64,000 nt of DNA from CAWDVH01 sp963805705 (GCA_963805705.1 CAWDVH010000005.1:744001-808000); one strand, 5' to 3'; shown: positions 22,437 to 30,167, numbered from the stretch's first letter. The notes: generated by a model from the sequence alone, not told the origin. Numbers and translations: made by a program.

Positions 22437-23349
22437 CCCGGCGGCAGGGGAGATCCAGGCGGCGGGCGCGGTGATGTGGCGGCCTGCCGCCGGCGGGCAG
22501 GTGGCGCTGGTTCACCGGCGGCGGTACGACGACTGGTCGTTCCCGAAGGGAAAGTGCGAGCCGGGCGAGCATGTGCTCGCGGCCGCCGTTCGCGAGGTCG
22601 CTGAGGAAACGGGCCTGCGCGTGATCCTGGGGCGGCCGCTCACCACGACGCACTACCAGAGCAACGGTCAGCCCAAGCGGGTCCGCTACTGGGCGGGGCG
22701 CGGCCAGGAACCGGCCGCCGCCTTCGTGCCCAACGACGAGGTCGATCAGCTCGAGTGGCTGCAGGTCCCGGTGGCGCGCGGCCGGCTGAGCTACCAGCAC
22801 GACATCCAGATGCTGAGCGAGTTCGCCGACGGCCCGGCGCAGACCGTCCCGTGCATCCTGCTGCGGCACGCCGCGGCCGGCAGCAAGGCGCAGTGGCACG
22901 GGCATGAGCTGTCCAGGCCGCTGGATCGCGACGGCGCCTCGGCCGCCGAGAGCCTCGCGCAGCTGCTGTCCTGCTTCGGGCCCTGCCGGGTGATCAGCTC
23001 GGCCGCCGAGCGCTGCGTGGCCACCGTGCGGCCTTACGCCGCCCTGACCGGCGCGAAAATCGAACTTGAGCCGCTGTTCACCGTGGGGCTGCGCGGCGTC
23101 GCTCAGGCTGCTTCCGACCGGATGGCCTCGATCGCCCGCGAGGGCCAGCCCGTCGTAATCTGCGCCCACCGGGAGAACCTGCCCCAGCTGCTCGAGGCCG
23201 CCTGCGCCGCCCTGCGATCCACCCCGCCGGCGGGCCCGGTCCTGCGCAAGGGCGGCTTCTGGGTGCTGCAATCCTGGGCCGCGACGATGGCCTCGGCGGA
23301 GCGTCACCAGCCCGGCCAGCCCGCCTGGAAGTTACGGTTCGCCAAGTAG
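22429..23349 (+). CDS. Nudix hydrolase-histidine phosphatase fusion, MutT1-like
   Basis: A 306-residue two-domain protein. The N-terminal Nudix domain has the box GKCEPGEHVLAAAVREVAEE (from residue 41) followed by TGL. The C-terminal histidine-phosphatase domain has the catalytic LLRHAAAG (Arg146-His147). This is the layout of mycobacterial MutT1, which hydrolyses 8-oxo-(d)GTP and diadenosine polyphosphates. The gene overlaps the end of ppk by 8 bp, so both are cotranscribed, as in mycobacteria. Confidence 0.92.
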   Translation: MPDPAAGEIQAAGAVMWRPAAGGQVALVHRRRYDDWSFPKGKCEPGEHVLAAAVREVAEETGLRVILGRPLTTTHYQSNGQPKRVRYWAGRGQEPAAAFVPNDEVDQLEWLQVPVARGRLSYQHDIQMLSEFADGPAQTVPCILLRHAAAGSKAQWHGHELSRPLDRDGASAAESLAQLLSCFGPCRVISSAAERCVATVRPYAALTGAKIELEPLFTVGLRGVAQAASDRMASIAREGQPVVICAHRENLPQLLEAACAALRSTPPAGPVLRKGGFWVLQSWAATMASAERHQPGQPAWKLRFAK

Positions 23350-23359
23350 CGCGCCGTCC

Positions 23360-23452
23360 GGAAGTTACGGGCCGCCCGGAAGTTACGGGCCGCCCGGAAG
23401 TAACGCCCGCCCGGCACGTAACCGCCCGCCTGGGCCGCCCGGCAGGTAACCG
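23360..23452. repeat. 18-bp degenerate tandem repeat copied from gene end
   Basis: After the Nudix stop, units of the form GGAAGTTACGGGCCGCCC are repeated two full times (23360-23377, 23378-23395) and then decay (GGAAGTAACG, CACGTAACCG, CAGGTAACCG). The same core GGAAGTTACGG occurs inside the last codons of the Nudix gene at about 23329-23339, so the array probably grew by duplication of the gene's 3' end. Confidence 0.7.
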
Positions 23453-23498
23453 CTGGCTTCACCTGGCCCCGGCTCCACCTGGCCCAGCCCCGCCCCGC

Positions 23499-24089
23499 TC
23501 AGTCCCCTGGACTGGCCGGCTCCCAGTCCAGGGTGGGCGGCAGAGCACCCTCAAGGATCAGCAGCCACCGCTTGACCTCAAGCCCGCTTCCGCCGCTATA
23601 GCCGCCCAGCCCGTCGCTCGCAACCACGCGGTGACACGGGACTATGACCGGGATCGGATTCGCCCCCATGATCTGGCCGACTGTCCTGGCCGGCAGATCC
23701 GGGCCGTCGGCGGGCAGCCCGGCCCGCTTCGCGAGCGCCCCGTACGTGACCGTCTGGCCGTACTCGACGGAATCGGTGAGCACGCCGAGGACCTGCCGAT
23801 GTAGCCCGGAGGCCGCGCTCCAGTCCAGCGGCAGGTCGAAACCGCGCCGCTGCCCGCGCAGATACTCGGCCAGCTGCCTGCGAGCCTCCGCCAGTCCCTC
23901 GGTCATGATCCCGGAGGATTCTGGATGCTCTAGGCTCCCGGATCCTTCGGGATCATGCGATCCTGCCGACTCGCGGCCGGCCGGGTCACGAGGATTGCCG
24001 AAATGTACCCGCGCCACCCCGGCCGCGCTGCAGCCCACCGACAGCCACCCGACCGGGGTGCTGAGTGAGGTCCACGCGAGCGCTGGCAT
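23499..24089 (-). CDS. ogt: Methylated-DNA--protein-cysteine methyltransferase
   Basis: Suicide repair enzyme that takes methyl groups off O6-methylguanine onto its own cysteine. The 196-residue protein has the catalytic PCHRV motif (Cys152) after GQIMGANPIPVIV, a helix with YGQTVTYGALAKRAGLP, and the C-terminal LGGYSGGSGLEVKRWLL. I start at ATG 24089 (MPALAWTSL); an in-frame upstream ATG at 24185 adds an Arg-rich stretch not expected in the family. A Ser/Gly/Pro/Glu insertion lies between the N-terminal strands and the catalytic domain. Confidence 0.93.
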   Translation of the reverse strand: MPALAWTSLSTPVGWLSVGCSAAGVARVHFGNPRDPAGRESAGSHDPEGSGSLEHPESSGIMTEGLAEARRQLAEYLRGQRRGFDLPLDWSAASGLHRQVLGVLTDSVEYGQTVTYGALAKRAGLPADGPDLPARTVGQIMGANPIPVIVPCHRVVASDGLGGYSGGSGLEVKRWLLILEGALPPTLDWEPASPGD

Positions 24090-24231
24090 GTCCCCATTGT
24101 GACGCGCCGCTCTGACATTCCGCCGGCGCCGCTCAGCCCGGCCGTCCGGCAGAGCCGGGATGCCCCGGTGAAGTGTCGTAGGCATGCATTACAACTCAGC
24201 CATCAGCCCAACCGTGCGAAAGGTGTCCAAG

Positions 24232-24735
24232 ATGGAGCAGAGCGTGGCCAAGGTGGCTCAGCCCGAGATGACCCAGGCCAGGATGACCCAGGCCAGGATG
24301 ACCCAGGCCAGGATGACCCAGGCCGGGATGACCCAGGTACGGGCTTGCTCAGGCCGAGTTGCCCGGGCCGAGGTTGCCCGGGCCGAGGTTGTCGAGGTGG
24401 AGGTGGCTGATCCGGGCCCGGCCCGGCTGGCGCAGCACTTAACCGAGCCGGGGGAGCGCGAGTGCCTGCGCTGCTTCCTGATGCGGATGATCCGCGAATT
24501 CGGCTGTGACGGAACGCACCGGTGGACGATCCGGTGGCGTGACCTGCGCGCCCCGCGCGCCCGCGGCCTGGTCGGGCGCATGCAGCGGCGGGGCGGCGGC
24601 TGCTGTGACTGTGAAGTGGTCTTGAATGTCTTCCCCGGCTACCCCGAGACTGGCAGCGCAGCGCCGTGTGCGGGCATCGTGCGCGGCGGGTCAGCTGTCC
24701 CGTGCGACCCGCGGCAGCTGAGAAAGAGTGCCTGA
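24232..24735 (+). CDS. DUF2695-like protein with MTQAR repeats
   Basis: The C-terminal half (ERECLRCFLMRMIREFGCDG through CCDCEVVLNVFP) resembles the DUF2695 domain, a small actinobacterial domain of unknown function with a conserved Cys-Asp-Cys-Glu. The N-terminal half is built from five 5-residue units (MTQAR four times with variation) and two VARAE units. The start is uncertain: ATG 24232 has GAAAGGTG 7 bp upstream; ATG 24184 would add 16 residues. It is divergent from ogt and followed by a hairpin. Function unknown. The repeat region is probably a flexible spacer. Confidence 0.6.
   Translation: MEQSVAKVAQPEMTQARMTQARMTQARMTQAGMTQVRACSGRVARAEVARAEVVEVEVADPGPARLAQHLTEPGERECLRCFLMRMIREFGCDGTHRWTIRWRDLRAPRARGLVGRMQRRGGGCCDCEVVLNVFPGYPETGSAAPCAGIVRGGSAVPCDPRQLRKSA
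24268..24342 (+). repeat. 15-bp x5 coding tandem repeat (MTQAR)
   Basis: Five in-register copies of ATGACCCAGGCCAGG start at 24268, 24283, 24298, 24313 and 24328. The first three copies are identical; the fourth changes one base (Gly for Arg) and the fifth diverges. Every copy begins with an in-frame ATG preceded by CCAGG or similar, so translation could start at several points. Confidence 0.9.
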
Positions 24736-24768
24736 CCGCGGGCCGGTCATCCGCGCCCGGCAATGGAG

Positions 24769-24803
24769 AGCCCCGCCGCGGAATGGGAAGACACGGCGGG
24801 GCT
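24769..24803 (+). terminator. Hairpin terminator after the DUF2695 gene
   Basis: Ten-base arms AGCCCCGCCG (24769-24778) and CGGCGGGGCT (24794-24803) are perfectly complementary with a 15-base loop, 33 bp downstream of the stop. Probable intrinsic terminator. Confidence 0.6.
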
Positions 24804-25012
24804 ATGACGGCGGAGCAAGCTGGGGGGCACCTTGCCCCGCCCAGTTATGCAACTAACCCGCCATTCAGGTCCCTAAACATCAGCGCCCTGATCGATCCTG
24901 TACCGGGATGCCCTGGGCCAGCCCCCCAGTTGGCCCAGGCTCCCAGTTAGTTATTCGTTGCCGTTACCCGCCCGGATGGGTCCCGGCCGCCCGCTTGTCG
25001 TATCCGCCTGTC

Positions 25013-25040
25013 GCATCCGGCGGCCGCGGCCGCCGGATGC
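25013..25040 (-). terminator. Perfect 28-bp palindrome terminator
   Basis: A perfect palindrome with 14-base arms (GCATCCGGCGGCCG and its complement, no loop) ends one base before the stop codon of the 54-aa minus-strand gene. Best read as its terminator; a binding site for a dimeric protein is possible because the symmetry is exact. Confidence 0.65.
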
Positions 25041-25041
25041 C

Positions 25042-25206
25042 CTACTTGCTGTGCTTGCTGTGGCGCGATGAGAGCGGCTCCTCGGCGGACGGCAGCACGG
25101 GTGCGCTCCCGGCCTTCAGCCGCTCGTGCCGGGCCTGGTGCCGGTCACCGCGCTCAGTCTTCACCTTGCCGCGGTGCTTGCTGGCGCGGCTGTGAATCAG
25201 TCCCAT
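25042..25206 (-). CDS. Small basic protein, 54 aa
   Basis: Unrecognised small ORF, MGLIHSRASKHRGKVKTERG at the N-terminus and ending SSRHSKHSK. It is rich in Lys, Arg, His and Ser, has no membrane segment or Cys, and could bind nucleic acid or be disordered. Evidence that it is real: AGAGGAG sits 7 bp before ATG 25206, and a perfect palindromic terminator begins directly after the TAG stop. It stands alone on the minus strand. Function not known. Confidence 0.65.
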   Translation of the reverse strand: MGLIHSRASKHRGKVKTERGDRHQARHERLKAGSAPVLPSAEEPLSSRHSKHSK

Positions 25207-25515
25207 GAGCTTCTCCTCTGGCGCGGGGTTCGTGCCTATGGCTGAGTGGCCAGTGACGCATCCATAGCGGGCTTGTCCTCATGTGAATCGCTATATGTGT
25301 GACGTGCCAGTGGTTCTCCTGGTTGACGCCCAAATGCCGCCGACACATCGCCACGGCGGAGATCCTTACCGACGGCCGTCTCGACCTCGGGCCGGGCGCA
25401 GGCCACCGTTACGGCCGTGGGCCTGGCCCGGGTTATGGGTAATCCAGGACGGTCCAGCGGCCCGCCGGACGCCGCACCGTGTCACCGGCACGGACAATTG
25501 CCCGGTCGCGGAGCC
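25207..25515. other. Spacer with a phosphotransferase-like remnant
   Basis: The right part, read on the minus strand at about 25432-25500, gives AIVRAGDTVRRPAGRWTVLD and then a stop two codons later. This resembles the opening of actinobacterial aminoglycoside-phosphotransferase-family proteins (VRVGDTVRRPAGPWTP in my memory of the family), but nothing after it continues. The left part presumably holds the promoter of the 54-aa gene. No intact gene is seen. Confidence 0.35.
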
Positions 25516-25547
25516 CGGCACCCGGGACCGGCGCCTCGGGGGTGCCG
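25516..25547 (-). terminator. Terminator of the zinc-ribbon/DUF3000/RNase D operon
   Basis: CGGCACCC (25516-25523) pairs perfectly with GGGTGCCG (25540-25547), with a GC-rich loop of 16 bases. It lies immediately after the RNase D stop codon on the minus strand. Confidence 0.55.
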
Positions 25548-27050
25548 CTAGTCCCCGTCCTTGGCCTCGATCCTGAGCAGCGCCCTGGCGATCGGCAGCG
25601 CGGTGATCTCCGCCTGCCAGGGCCGGGCGCCGTAGCCGGCCAGATCCGCGCTGACCGCCTCGGGCGTGACGGGCTCCGGCGGCTGCCAGGAGAGCCTGCG
25701 CACCGCATCGGGCGCCAGCAGGTTCTCGGCGGGCAGGCCATGGGAGTCGGCCAGCGCCGCGACCGCCGCTCGCACGGCAGTCAGCCGCTTGGCGGCCTCG
25801 GGGTCACGCTCATGCCACCGGTGCGCGGGCGGCGGCCCGTCACCGGGCGGGGCGGACGGCTGGGGCCATGAGCGTTCCGGCAGGGCCCTGGCCCGCCGGA
25901 AGGCGCGCAGCCAGTCGGAGGTATGCCGCTTGGCGCTGCGGCTGTTGAATCCGGCGATCTTGGTGAGATCCCCTGGCTCGCCGGGCGCCAGCCGCGCGGC
26001 TTCGACGATGGCCGCGTCCGTCAGGACGCGGGTAGGCGACATGTCGCGGTCTCTGGCAATCTTGTCCCGCTCAAGCCAGAGCTCGCGGACGATCGCCAGG
26101 CCGCGTCTGGTGCGGACCCGGTGGATCCCAGAGGTACGGCGCCACGGATCCTGGCGGGGGGCGGGCGGCCCGGCGGCGAGGATGGCCGCGAATTCCTGTC
26201 GCGCCCACTCGGTCTTGCCCTGCTCCTCTAGCTGCTGGGCGAGCGCGTCGCGTAGTTCGACGAGCACCTCGACGTCGAGAGCGGCGTACCGCAGCCACCC
26301 CTCGGGCAGCGGCCGGGTGGACCAGTCAGCGGCGGAGTGACTCTTCTCCAGGCTCAGGCCCAGCACTTCTTCGACGAGGGTGCCGAGGCCCACCCTCGGA
26401 TACCCCAGCAGCCGTCCCGCCAGCTCGGTATCGAAGAGTTTGCGCGGCCGGTAGCCGAGCTCGGCCAGGCAAGGAAGGTCCTGGGAGGCCGCGTGCAGCA
26501 CTGCCTCCGCATCGGCCAGGGCCTCGTCGAGGCCGGCGAGATCCGGGCAGGGGACCGGGTCGATGAGCACCGTGCCCGCCCCCTGGCGGCGCAGCTGTAC
26601 CAGGAAGGCGCGGTGGCCGTAACGGAAACCGGAGGCGCGTTCGGCGTCAACGGCCACCGGCCCTTCGCCCGCCGCCAGCGACCGTACGGCGCTGGCCAGT
26701 GCCTCGCTCGTCACGATCAGCGGCGGCATGCCGTCGCGGGGCTCCAGCAGGGGCACGGCGAGCCTCTCGGCGGGCTGATCCGCGACCTCCGCGGTCCCGT
26801 CCGCCCCGGCCACCTCACCGGGACCGGCCATCTCGCCCGCCACCGCAGCTGTCCCGGTCGCCACCTCGCCTGTCCCGGCCGCCACCTCACCCAGCCCGGC
26901 CGCCTCGCCTGGCCCGGCCACCTGGCCCGGCTTGGCCGCCACCTCGGCTGTGCCGGCGGCCGTCATCTGCGGTCCGGCGGACGCGCCGGGCTCGGCCGGG
27001 CCGGGCTCTGCCGGGCCGGGCTCTGCCGGGCCGGGAACTCCGCCTGTCAT
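25548..27050 (-). CDS. rnd: Ribonuclease D
   Basis: A 500-residue DEDD 3'-5' exoribonuclease with an HRDC domain, acting in tRNA and stable-RNA 3' maturation. DEDD motifs: VAVDAERASGFRYGHRAFLV, LHAASQDLPCLAELG, FDTELAGRLLGY and YAALDVEVLVELRDAL. The HRDC region is in the C-terminal third (RELWLERDKIARDRD). The first 95 residues are a Pro/Gly/Ala/Glu low-complexity leader built from 15-bp repeats. Start ATG 27050 overlaps the DUF3000 stop (ATGA), which favours it over ATG 27059. RNase D follows DUF3000 and lies near hemE in many actinomycetes. Confidence 0.93.
   Translation of the reverse strand: MTGGVPGPAEPGPAEPGPAEPGASAGPQMTAAGTAEVAAKPGQVAGPGEAAGLGEVAAGTGEVATGTAAVAGEMAGPGEVAGADGTAEVADQPAERLAVPLLEPRDGMPPLIVTSEALASAVRSLAAGEGPVAVDAERASGFRYGHRAFLVQLRRQGAGTVLIDPVPCPDLAGLDEALADAEAVLHAASQDLPCLAELGYRPRKLFDTELAGRLLGYPRVGLGTLVEEVLGLSLEKSHSAADWSTRPLPEGWLRYAALDVEVLVELRDALAQQLEEQGKTEWARQEFAAILAAGPPAPRQDPWRRTSGIHRVRTRRGLAIVRELWLERDKIARDRDMSPTRVLTDAAIVEAARLAPGEPGDLTKIAGFNSRSAKRHTSDWLRAFRRARALPERSWPQPSAPPGDGPPPAHRWHERDPEAAKRLTAVRAAVAALADSHGLPAENLLAPDAVRRLSWQPPEPVTPEAVSADLAGYGARPWQAEITALPIARALLRIEAKDGD
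26985..27040 (-). repeat. 15-bp repeats in the RNase D leader
   Basis: Tandem units of CCGGGCTCTGCCGGG type are repeated about three times and encode Pro-Gly-Pro-Ala-Glu blocks in the N-terminal leader of RNase D. They are in frame and low complexity. Confidence 0.6.
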
Positions 27051-27718
27051 GACTGCCATCGCCGTCCTGCCGGCCGCAGGCCGGCCACCCCTTCCTCCAG
27101 CGGCGGCAGGCCGGACGCGGCACATAGTGCATCGGACCAGGCCGCCACGTGCCCGCCAAGATCAGGGTGGACGCTGCCCTGGCCAGCCGGCGACCACGAC
27201 GCCCGAAGCTCGAACCCGGTGGACACCGGATCCCCTCGTTTCGTCCCGAACCCTTCAGTTACCACCCTCGTGACCGTACCGCTAGTCTGCCCGTAGCCTG
27301 CCGTCCTGGCCTCCAGCGCCTCGGTCAGCCAACTCCAGCCCACCTGGCCGATCAGCGGGTCGGCCGCGACCTCCGGCTCGAGCTCGGCCCGGATGTAGGC
27401 GATGACCCGGAACCGGCCCGCCCAGCCATCCTGGCCCGCCGGATCGTAGAGCAGGACAAACCTGCCCCAGCCGATCTCAGTCTCCCCGTCGAGCACGGTG
27501 GCGGCGATCGCCGCGGCATACGGCGCGAGCCGCCGCGGCGGCGGCTCGTCCTCGAACGTCAGCTCGGGGCGGACGGAGCTCTGCCGGGCGGTCCCCGCCG
27601 CCAGATCGGCCGTCGCCGAGCGGAACGTGGCGGCGGGACTGATGTCCTGGCTGCCGTCCTGGCCGGTGCCTGCCTGCAGGGGCGGGTCGGCCGGTCTCAT
27701 GGCCGGAGTGCGCGGCAC
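27047..27718 (-). CDS. DUF3000-domain protein
   Basis: A 223-residue protein of the actinobacteria-specific DUF3000 family: RPELTFEDEPPPRRLAPYA, GWGRFVLLYDPAGQDGW, FRVIAYIRAELEPEVA, and SGTVTRVVTEGFG match the family core, and the usual conserved TGFELRASW is present. Function is not known. Start GTG 27718 has GAGGG 5 bp upstream. It lies between the zinc-ribbon gene (7-bp gap) and RNase D (4-bp overlap), so all three are likely one transcript. Confidence 0.88.
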   Translation of the reverse strand: MPRTPAMRPADPPLQAGTGQDGSQDISPAATFRSATADLAAGTARQSSVRPELTFEDEPPPRRLAPYAAAIAATVLDGETEIGWGRFVLLYDPAGQDGWAGRFRVIAYIRAELEPEVAADPLIGQVGWSWLTEALEARTAGYGQTSGTVTRVVTEGFGTKRGDPVSTGFELRASWSPAGQGSVHPDLGGHVAAWSDALCAASGLPPLEEGVAGLRPAGRRWQS

Positions 27719-27725
27719 GGAACCC

Positions 27726-27953
27726 TCATGCCACGCGGGCGTGCGGGCGCACTTCGGCGGCGGCGGCGGAGGAGAAGGAGAAGGAGTACATGAACGGGAT
27801 GAAGCCGATCAGCAGGTCAGTCCCGCAGGACGTGCAGGACCACCGCGGGCAGTAGCCGTCCGGGGAGTCCGGGCAGCCTGCCGCTCCGGAATGATGCTGC
27901 TCGAAGGGCCGGTCCCAGCCGCAATCGGGGCAGTGCCGGATCATCTCGACCAT
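27726..27953 (-). CDS. Small zinc-ribbon protein, 75 aa
   Basis: A 75-residue protein with CPDCGW near the N-terminus and SCTSCGTDLL in the middle, two Cys-X2-Cys knuckles that fit a zinc ribbon, plus two further cysteines between them. The C-terminal part is hydrophobic and Ser/Ala-rich (FMYSFSFSSAAAA). A strong GGAGG lies 6-7 bp before ATG 27953. It heads the DUF3000-RNase D operon, so a role in RNA handling is possible but is only inference. Family not recognised. Confidence 0.65.
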   Translation of the reverse strand: MVEMIRHCPDCGWDRPFEQHHSGAAGCPDSPDGYCPRWSCTSCGTDLLIGFIPFMYSFSFSSAAAAEVRPHARVA

Positions 27954-28083
27954 CTGCGGCCTCCTCGCCGTTGACGCTGCGCCGGATCCGCCGCTGGCCA
28001 GATCCTGCGAATCGCCGCGGCGGCGCCAGGCTCAGGACCGATGCTGACATGCGGCGGACCTCATGCCGGGGAGGCGCAGCGGC

Positions 28084-29157
28084 GTGTCGGCCTGTGAGAC
28101 CATCCCAGATGTGACTTCTCCGCTAGCCGAATCGGTATTCCTCAAGGCCTGCCGCCGGCAGCCCGTTCCCTATACGCCGGTCTGGTTCATGCGCCAGGCG
28201 GGCAGGTCGCTGCCTGAGTACCGGGCGGCCAGGGCGGGCACGCAGATGCTCGCCGCGTGCGCGACCCCCGATCTGGTCACCGAGTTCACGCTGCAGCCAC
28301 TGCGCCGGTACGAGGTGGACGCGGCGATCCTGTTCAGCGACATCGTGGTACCGCTGCGGGCGGTCGGGCTGGACATCGACATCCGGCCGGGCGTCGGGCC
28401 GGTAGTGGAGCAGCCCATCCGGCAGGAACAGGATCTGCAGCGGCTCCGCCCCCTGGAGGCCGGCGATGTCCCGTTCATCACCGAGGCGGTCGGCACGCTG
28501 GTCGCCGAGCTGGGGGGGACCCCGCTGATCGGATTCGCCGGAGGCCCGTTCACGCTCGCTTCCTATCTGGTCGACGGCGGGCCGTCGAAGAGCTTCGACA
28601 AGACCAAGTCGCTGATGTACGGCGACCCGCCGCTGTGGAACGCGCTGCTCAGCAGGCTGGCCGATATCACCATCTCGTTCCTGCAGGTCCAGGTGGCGGC
28701 GGGCGCATCCGCGGTGCAGCTGTTCGATTCCTGGGCGGGCTCGGTGAGCCCCGACGACTACCGCCGCTCGGTGCTGCCGCACAGCAAGCGGGTCTTTGAC
28801 GCGCTGGCCGCCTCCGGCGTGCCGCGGATCCATTTCGGGGTCGGCACCGGCGAGCTGCTCGGGCTGATGGGCGAGGCGGGCGCGGATGTGGTCGGGGTGG
28901 ACTGGCGGGTGCCCCTGGACGAGGCCGTCCGGCGGGTCCCGCCCGGCAAGGCGCTGCAGGGCAACCTGGATCCGGCGATCCTGCTCGCCCCCTGGGAGGT
29001 GATCGAGCAGCGCGCCACGGACGTAGTGAACCAGGGCCGCACCGCCGAGGGCCATATCTTCAACCTCGGTCATGGGGTGCTGCCCGACACTGATCCCGGT
29101 ACCCTCGCCGCCCTGACTGAACTGGTGCACACCACGTCGGCCAGAGTCCTGCACTAG
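28084..29157 (+). CDS. hemE: Uroporphyrinogen decarboxylase
   Basis: Converts uroporphyrinogen III to coproporphyrinogen III, the branch point into the coproporphyrin-dependent haem route used by actinobacteria. Motifs: VWFMRQAGRSLPEYR, the catalytic aspartate in ILFSDIVVPL, GFAGGPFTLASYLVDGG, and FNLGHGVLPDTDP near the end. The start is uncertain: GTG 28084 has GGGGAGG 11 bp upstream; ATG 28063 and GTG 28111 (VTSPLAESVF) are alternatives. The ogt-to-RNase D region is upstream; cgoX and chdC lie 4.6-8 kb downstream. Length is normal for the family. Confidence 0.95.
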   Translation: MSACETIPDVTSPLAESVFLKACRRQPVPYTPVWFMRQAGRSLPEYRAARAGTQMLAACATPDLVTEFTLQPLRRYEVDAAILFSDIVVPLRAVGLDIDIRPGVGPVVEQPIRQEQDLQRLRPLEAGDVPFITEAVGTLVAELGGTPLIGFAGGPFTLASYLVDGGPSKSFDKTKSLMYGDPPLWNALLSRLADITISFLQVQVAAGASAVQLFDSWAGSVSPDDYRRSVLPHSKRVFDALAASGVPRIHFGVGTGELLGLMGEAGADVVGVDWRVPLDEAVRRVPPGKALQGNLDPAILLAPWEVIEQRATDVVNQGRTAEGHIFNLGHGVLPDTDPGTLAALTELVHTTSARVLH

Positions 29158-29165
29158 CAGGCAGG

Positions 29166-30167
29166 CTACTGGGCTGCGGTCGGCCGGGACCGGCGCCGCA
29201 GGACGCGCCGCCGCCCCCCGTAGAAGATACCCGCGGCCAGCGCGGCGATCAGCGCGAAGGGCAGTAGCGCCCCGAGCCCGGTGAGCAGCCCGGACACCAC
29301 CAGCCGCAGCGCGTGCCAGCCCGCCGACAGGCCTGCCGCGAATCCGTGCCTGTCCTTCTTTTCCTTAACGGCCTGCAGGTGGTGACCCGTGAGCCGCAGC
29401 GAGACTGTCGCATCGGCGGTCTCATGCGCCAGCGCCCGCTGCTGGGCCAGCAGCGCCTCCAGCGCGGACTCCTGCGCGTTGATCTGGTTCTGCACGGCGA
29501 GCAGGCCGCTGACCGAGCCTGCCCGCTGCAGCAGGGCACGCAGCTGCGTGATCGCTGCCTGCGCCGAGGTGACCCGGCTGCTGACGTCAGCCACCTGCTG
29601 GGTGACATCCTGCGCCTGCTGGCTCGTCGAGATCTGGGTGCCGAGGGCGGACAGCTGGCCGAGCACGGCGGCGTACTGCGCGACGGGGATCTTCAGCTGC
29701 AGGCTGACCACGGCGGGCTTGCGGTCGCCTGCCGTGTGCGACTCCTGCTCGCTGGAGGTGTAGCCGCCCGCAGCTCTGGCCAGGGCCACGGCCCGCCCGG
29801 CGGCGGCGGTGACGTCCTTGACCTTAACCGCCAGGGCGGCGGTGTAGACGATGCTCTGGCTGGACGGGATCAGCCGGGTCGCCTGGGCGCCGGCGGGCTG
29901 CCCGCCGTCGGCGTTAGCGGCGCCGGGGGCGGCCGCGCGGGCGGCCGGCCGGGGAGCAGCGAAGACGGCCGAGCTGCCTGAGCTGGCCGAGCTGCCTGAG
30001 CTAGCTGAGCTGCCTGAGCTGCCCGAGCAGCCGGCCAGCAGCAGGCCGGTGCCGCAGATGACGGCGCCGACAGTGAGCCTGGTAGTGCGCAGTGGTCCCC
30101 GGAATGCGCCGGTGGCGGCGGTGGCGTTCATGCCGGTCGGACGCGCCCGGCGGCCGGCCGGTTCCAT
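29166..30167 (-). CDS. DUF4349-domain lipoprotein
   Basis: A lipoprotein with hydrophobic segment LTVGAVICGTGLLLAGC, the Cys being the lipidation site. A Gly/Ser repeat follows, then a DUF4349 domain (VYTAALAVKVKDVTAAAGRA, AGGYTSSEQES, long coiled-coil stretch about residues 205-275) and a C-terminal membrane segment before a basic tail (RRRVLRRRSRP). The protein is therefore anchored at both ends, with the coiled coil outside. Function unknown; DUF4349 proteins are membrane-associated. I start at ATG 30167; ATG 30131 or 30290 are possible. It is divergent from a LuxR-type regulator across an AT-rich region. Confidence 0.78.
   Translation of the reverse strand: MEPAGRRARPTGMNATAATGAFRGPLRTTRLTVGAVICGTGLLLAGCSGSSGSSASSGSSASSGSSAVFAAPRPAARAAAPGAANADGGQPAGAQATRLIPSSQSIVYTAALAVKVKDVTAAAGRAVALARAAGGYTSSEQESHTAGDRKPAVVSLQLKIPVAQYAAVLGQLSALGTQISTSQQAQDVTQQVADVSSRVTSAQAAITQLRALLQRAGSVSGLLAVQNQINAQESALEALLAQQRALAHETADATVSLRLTGHHLQAVKEKKDRHGFAAGLSAGWHALRLVVSGLLTGLGALLPFALIAALAAGIFYGGRRRVLRRRSRPTAAQ
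29971..30028 (-). repeat. Ser-Gly coding repeat in the DUF4349 gene
   Basis: Units of 9-12 bases containing GAGCTGCCT repeat over about 58 bp and encode the run of Ser-Gly-Ser-Ser/Ala just after the lipidation cysteine, a flexible tether to the membrane. Confidence 0.6.

Larger units (their letters stand above)
24736..25041. other. Gene-free hairpin-rich spacer
   Basis: No credible gene. Four separate inverted repeats are present: 24769-24803 (10-bp stem), 24824-24838 (6-bp stem, 3-base loop), 24912-24939 (9-bp stem, 10-base loop) and 25013-25040 (a perfect palindrome). The first is probably the stop for the DUF2695 gene and the last the stop for the small minus-strand gene; the middle two have no obvious owner. 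Confidence 0.6.

Noticed and set aside
24268..24342. CRISPR array
   Set aside because: The 15-bp units are contiguous with no spacers and keep a reading frame; it is a coding tandem repeat. No other spaced repeat array was seen.
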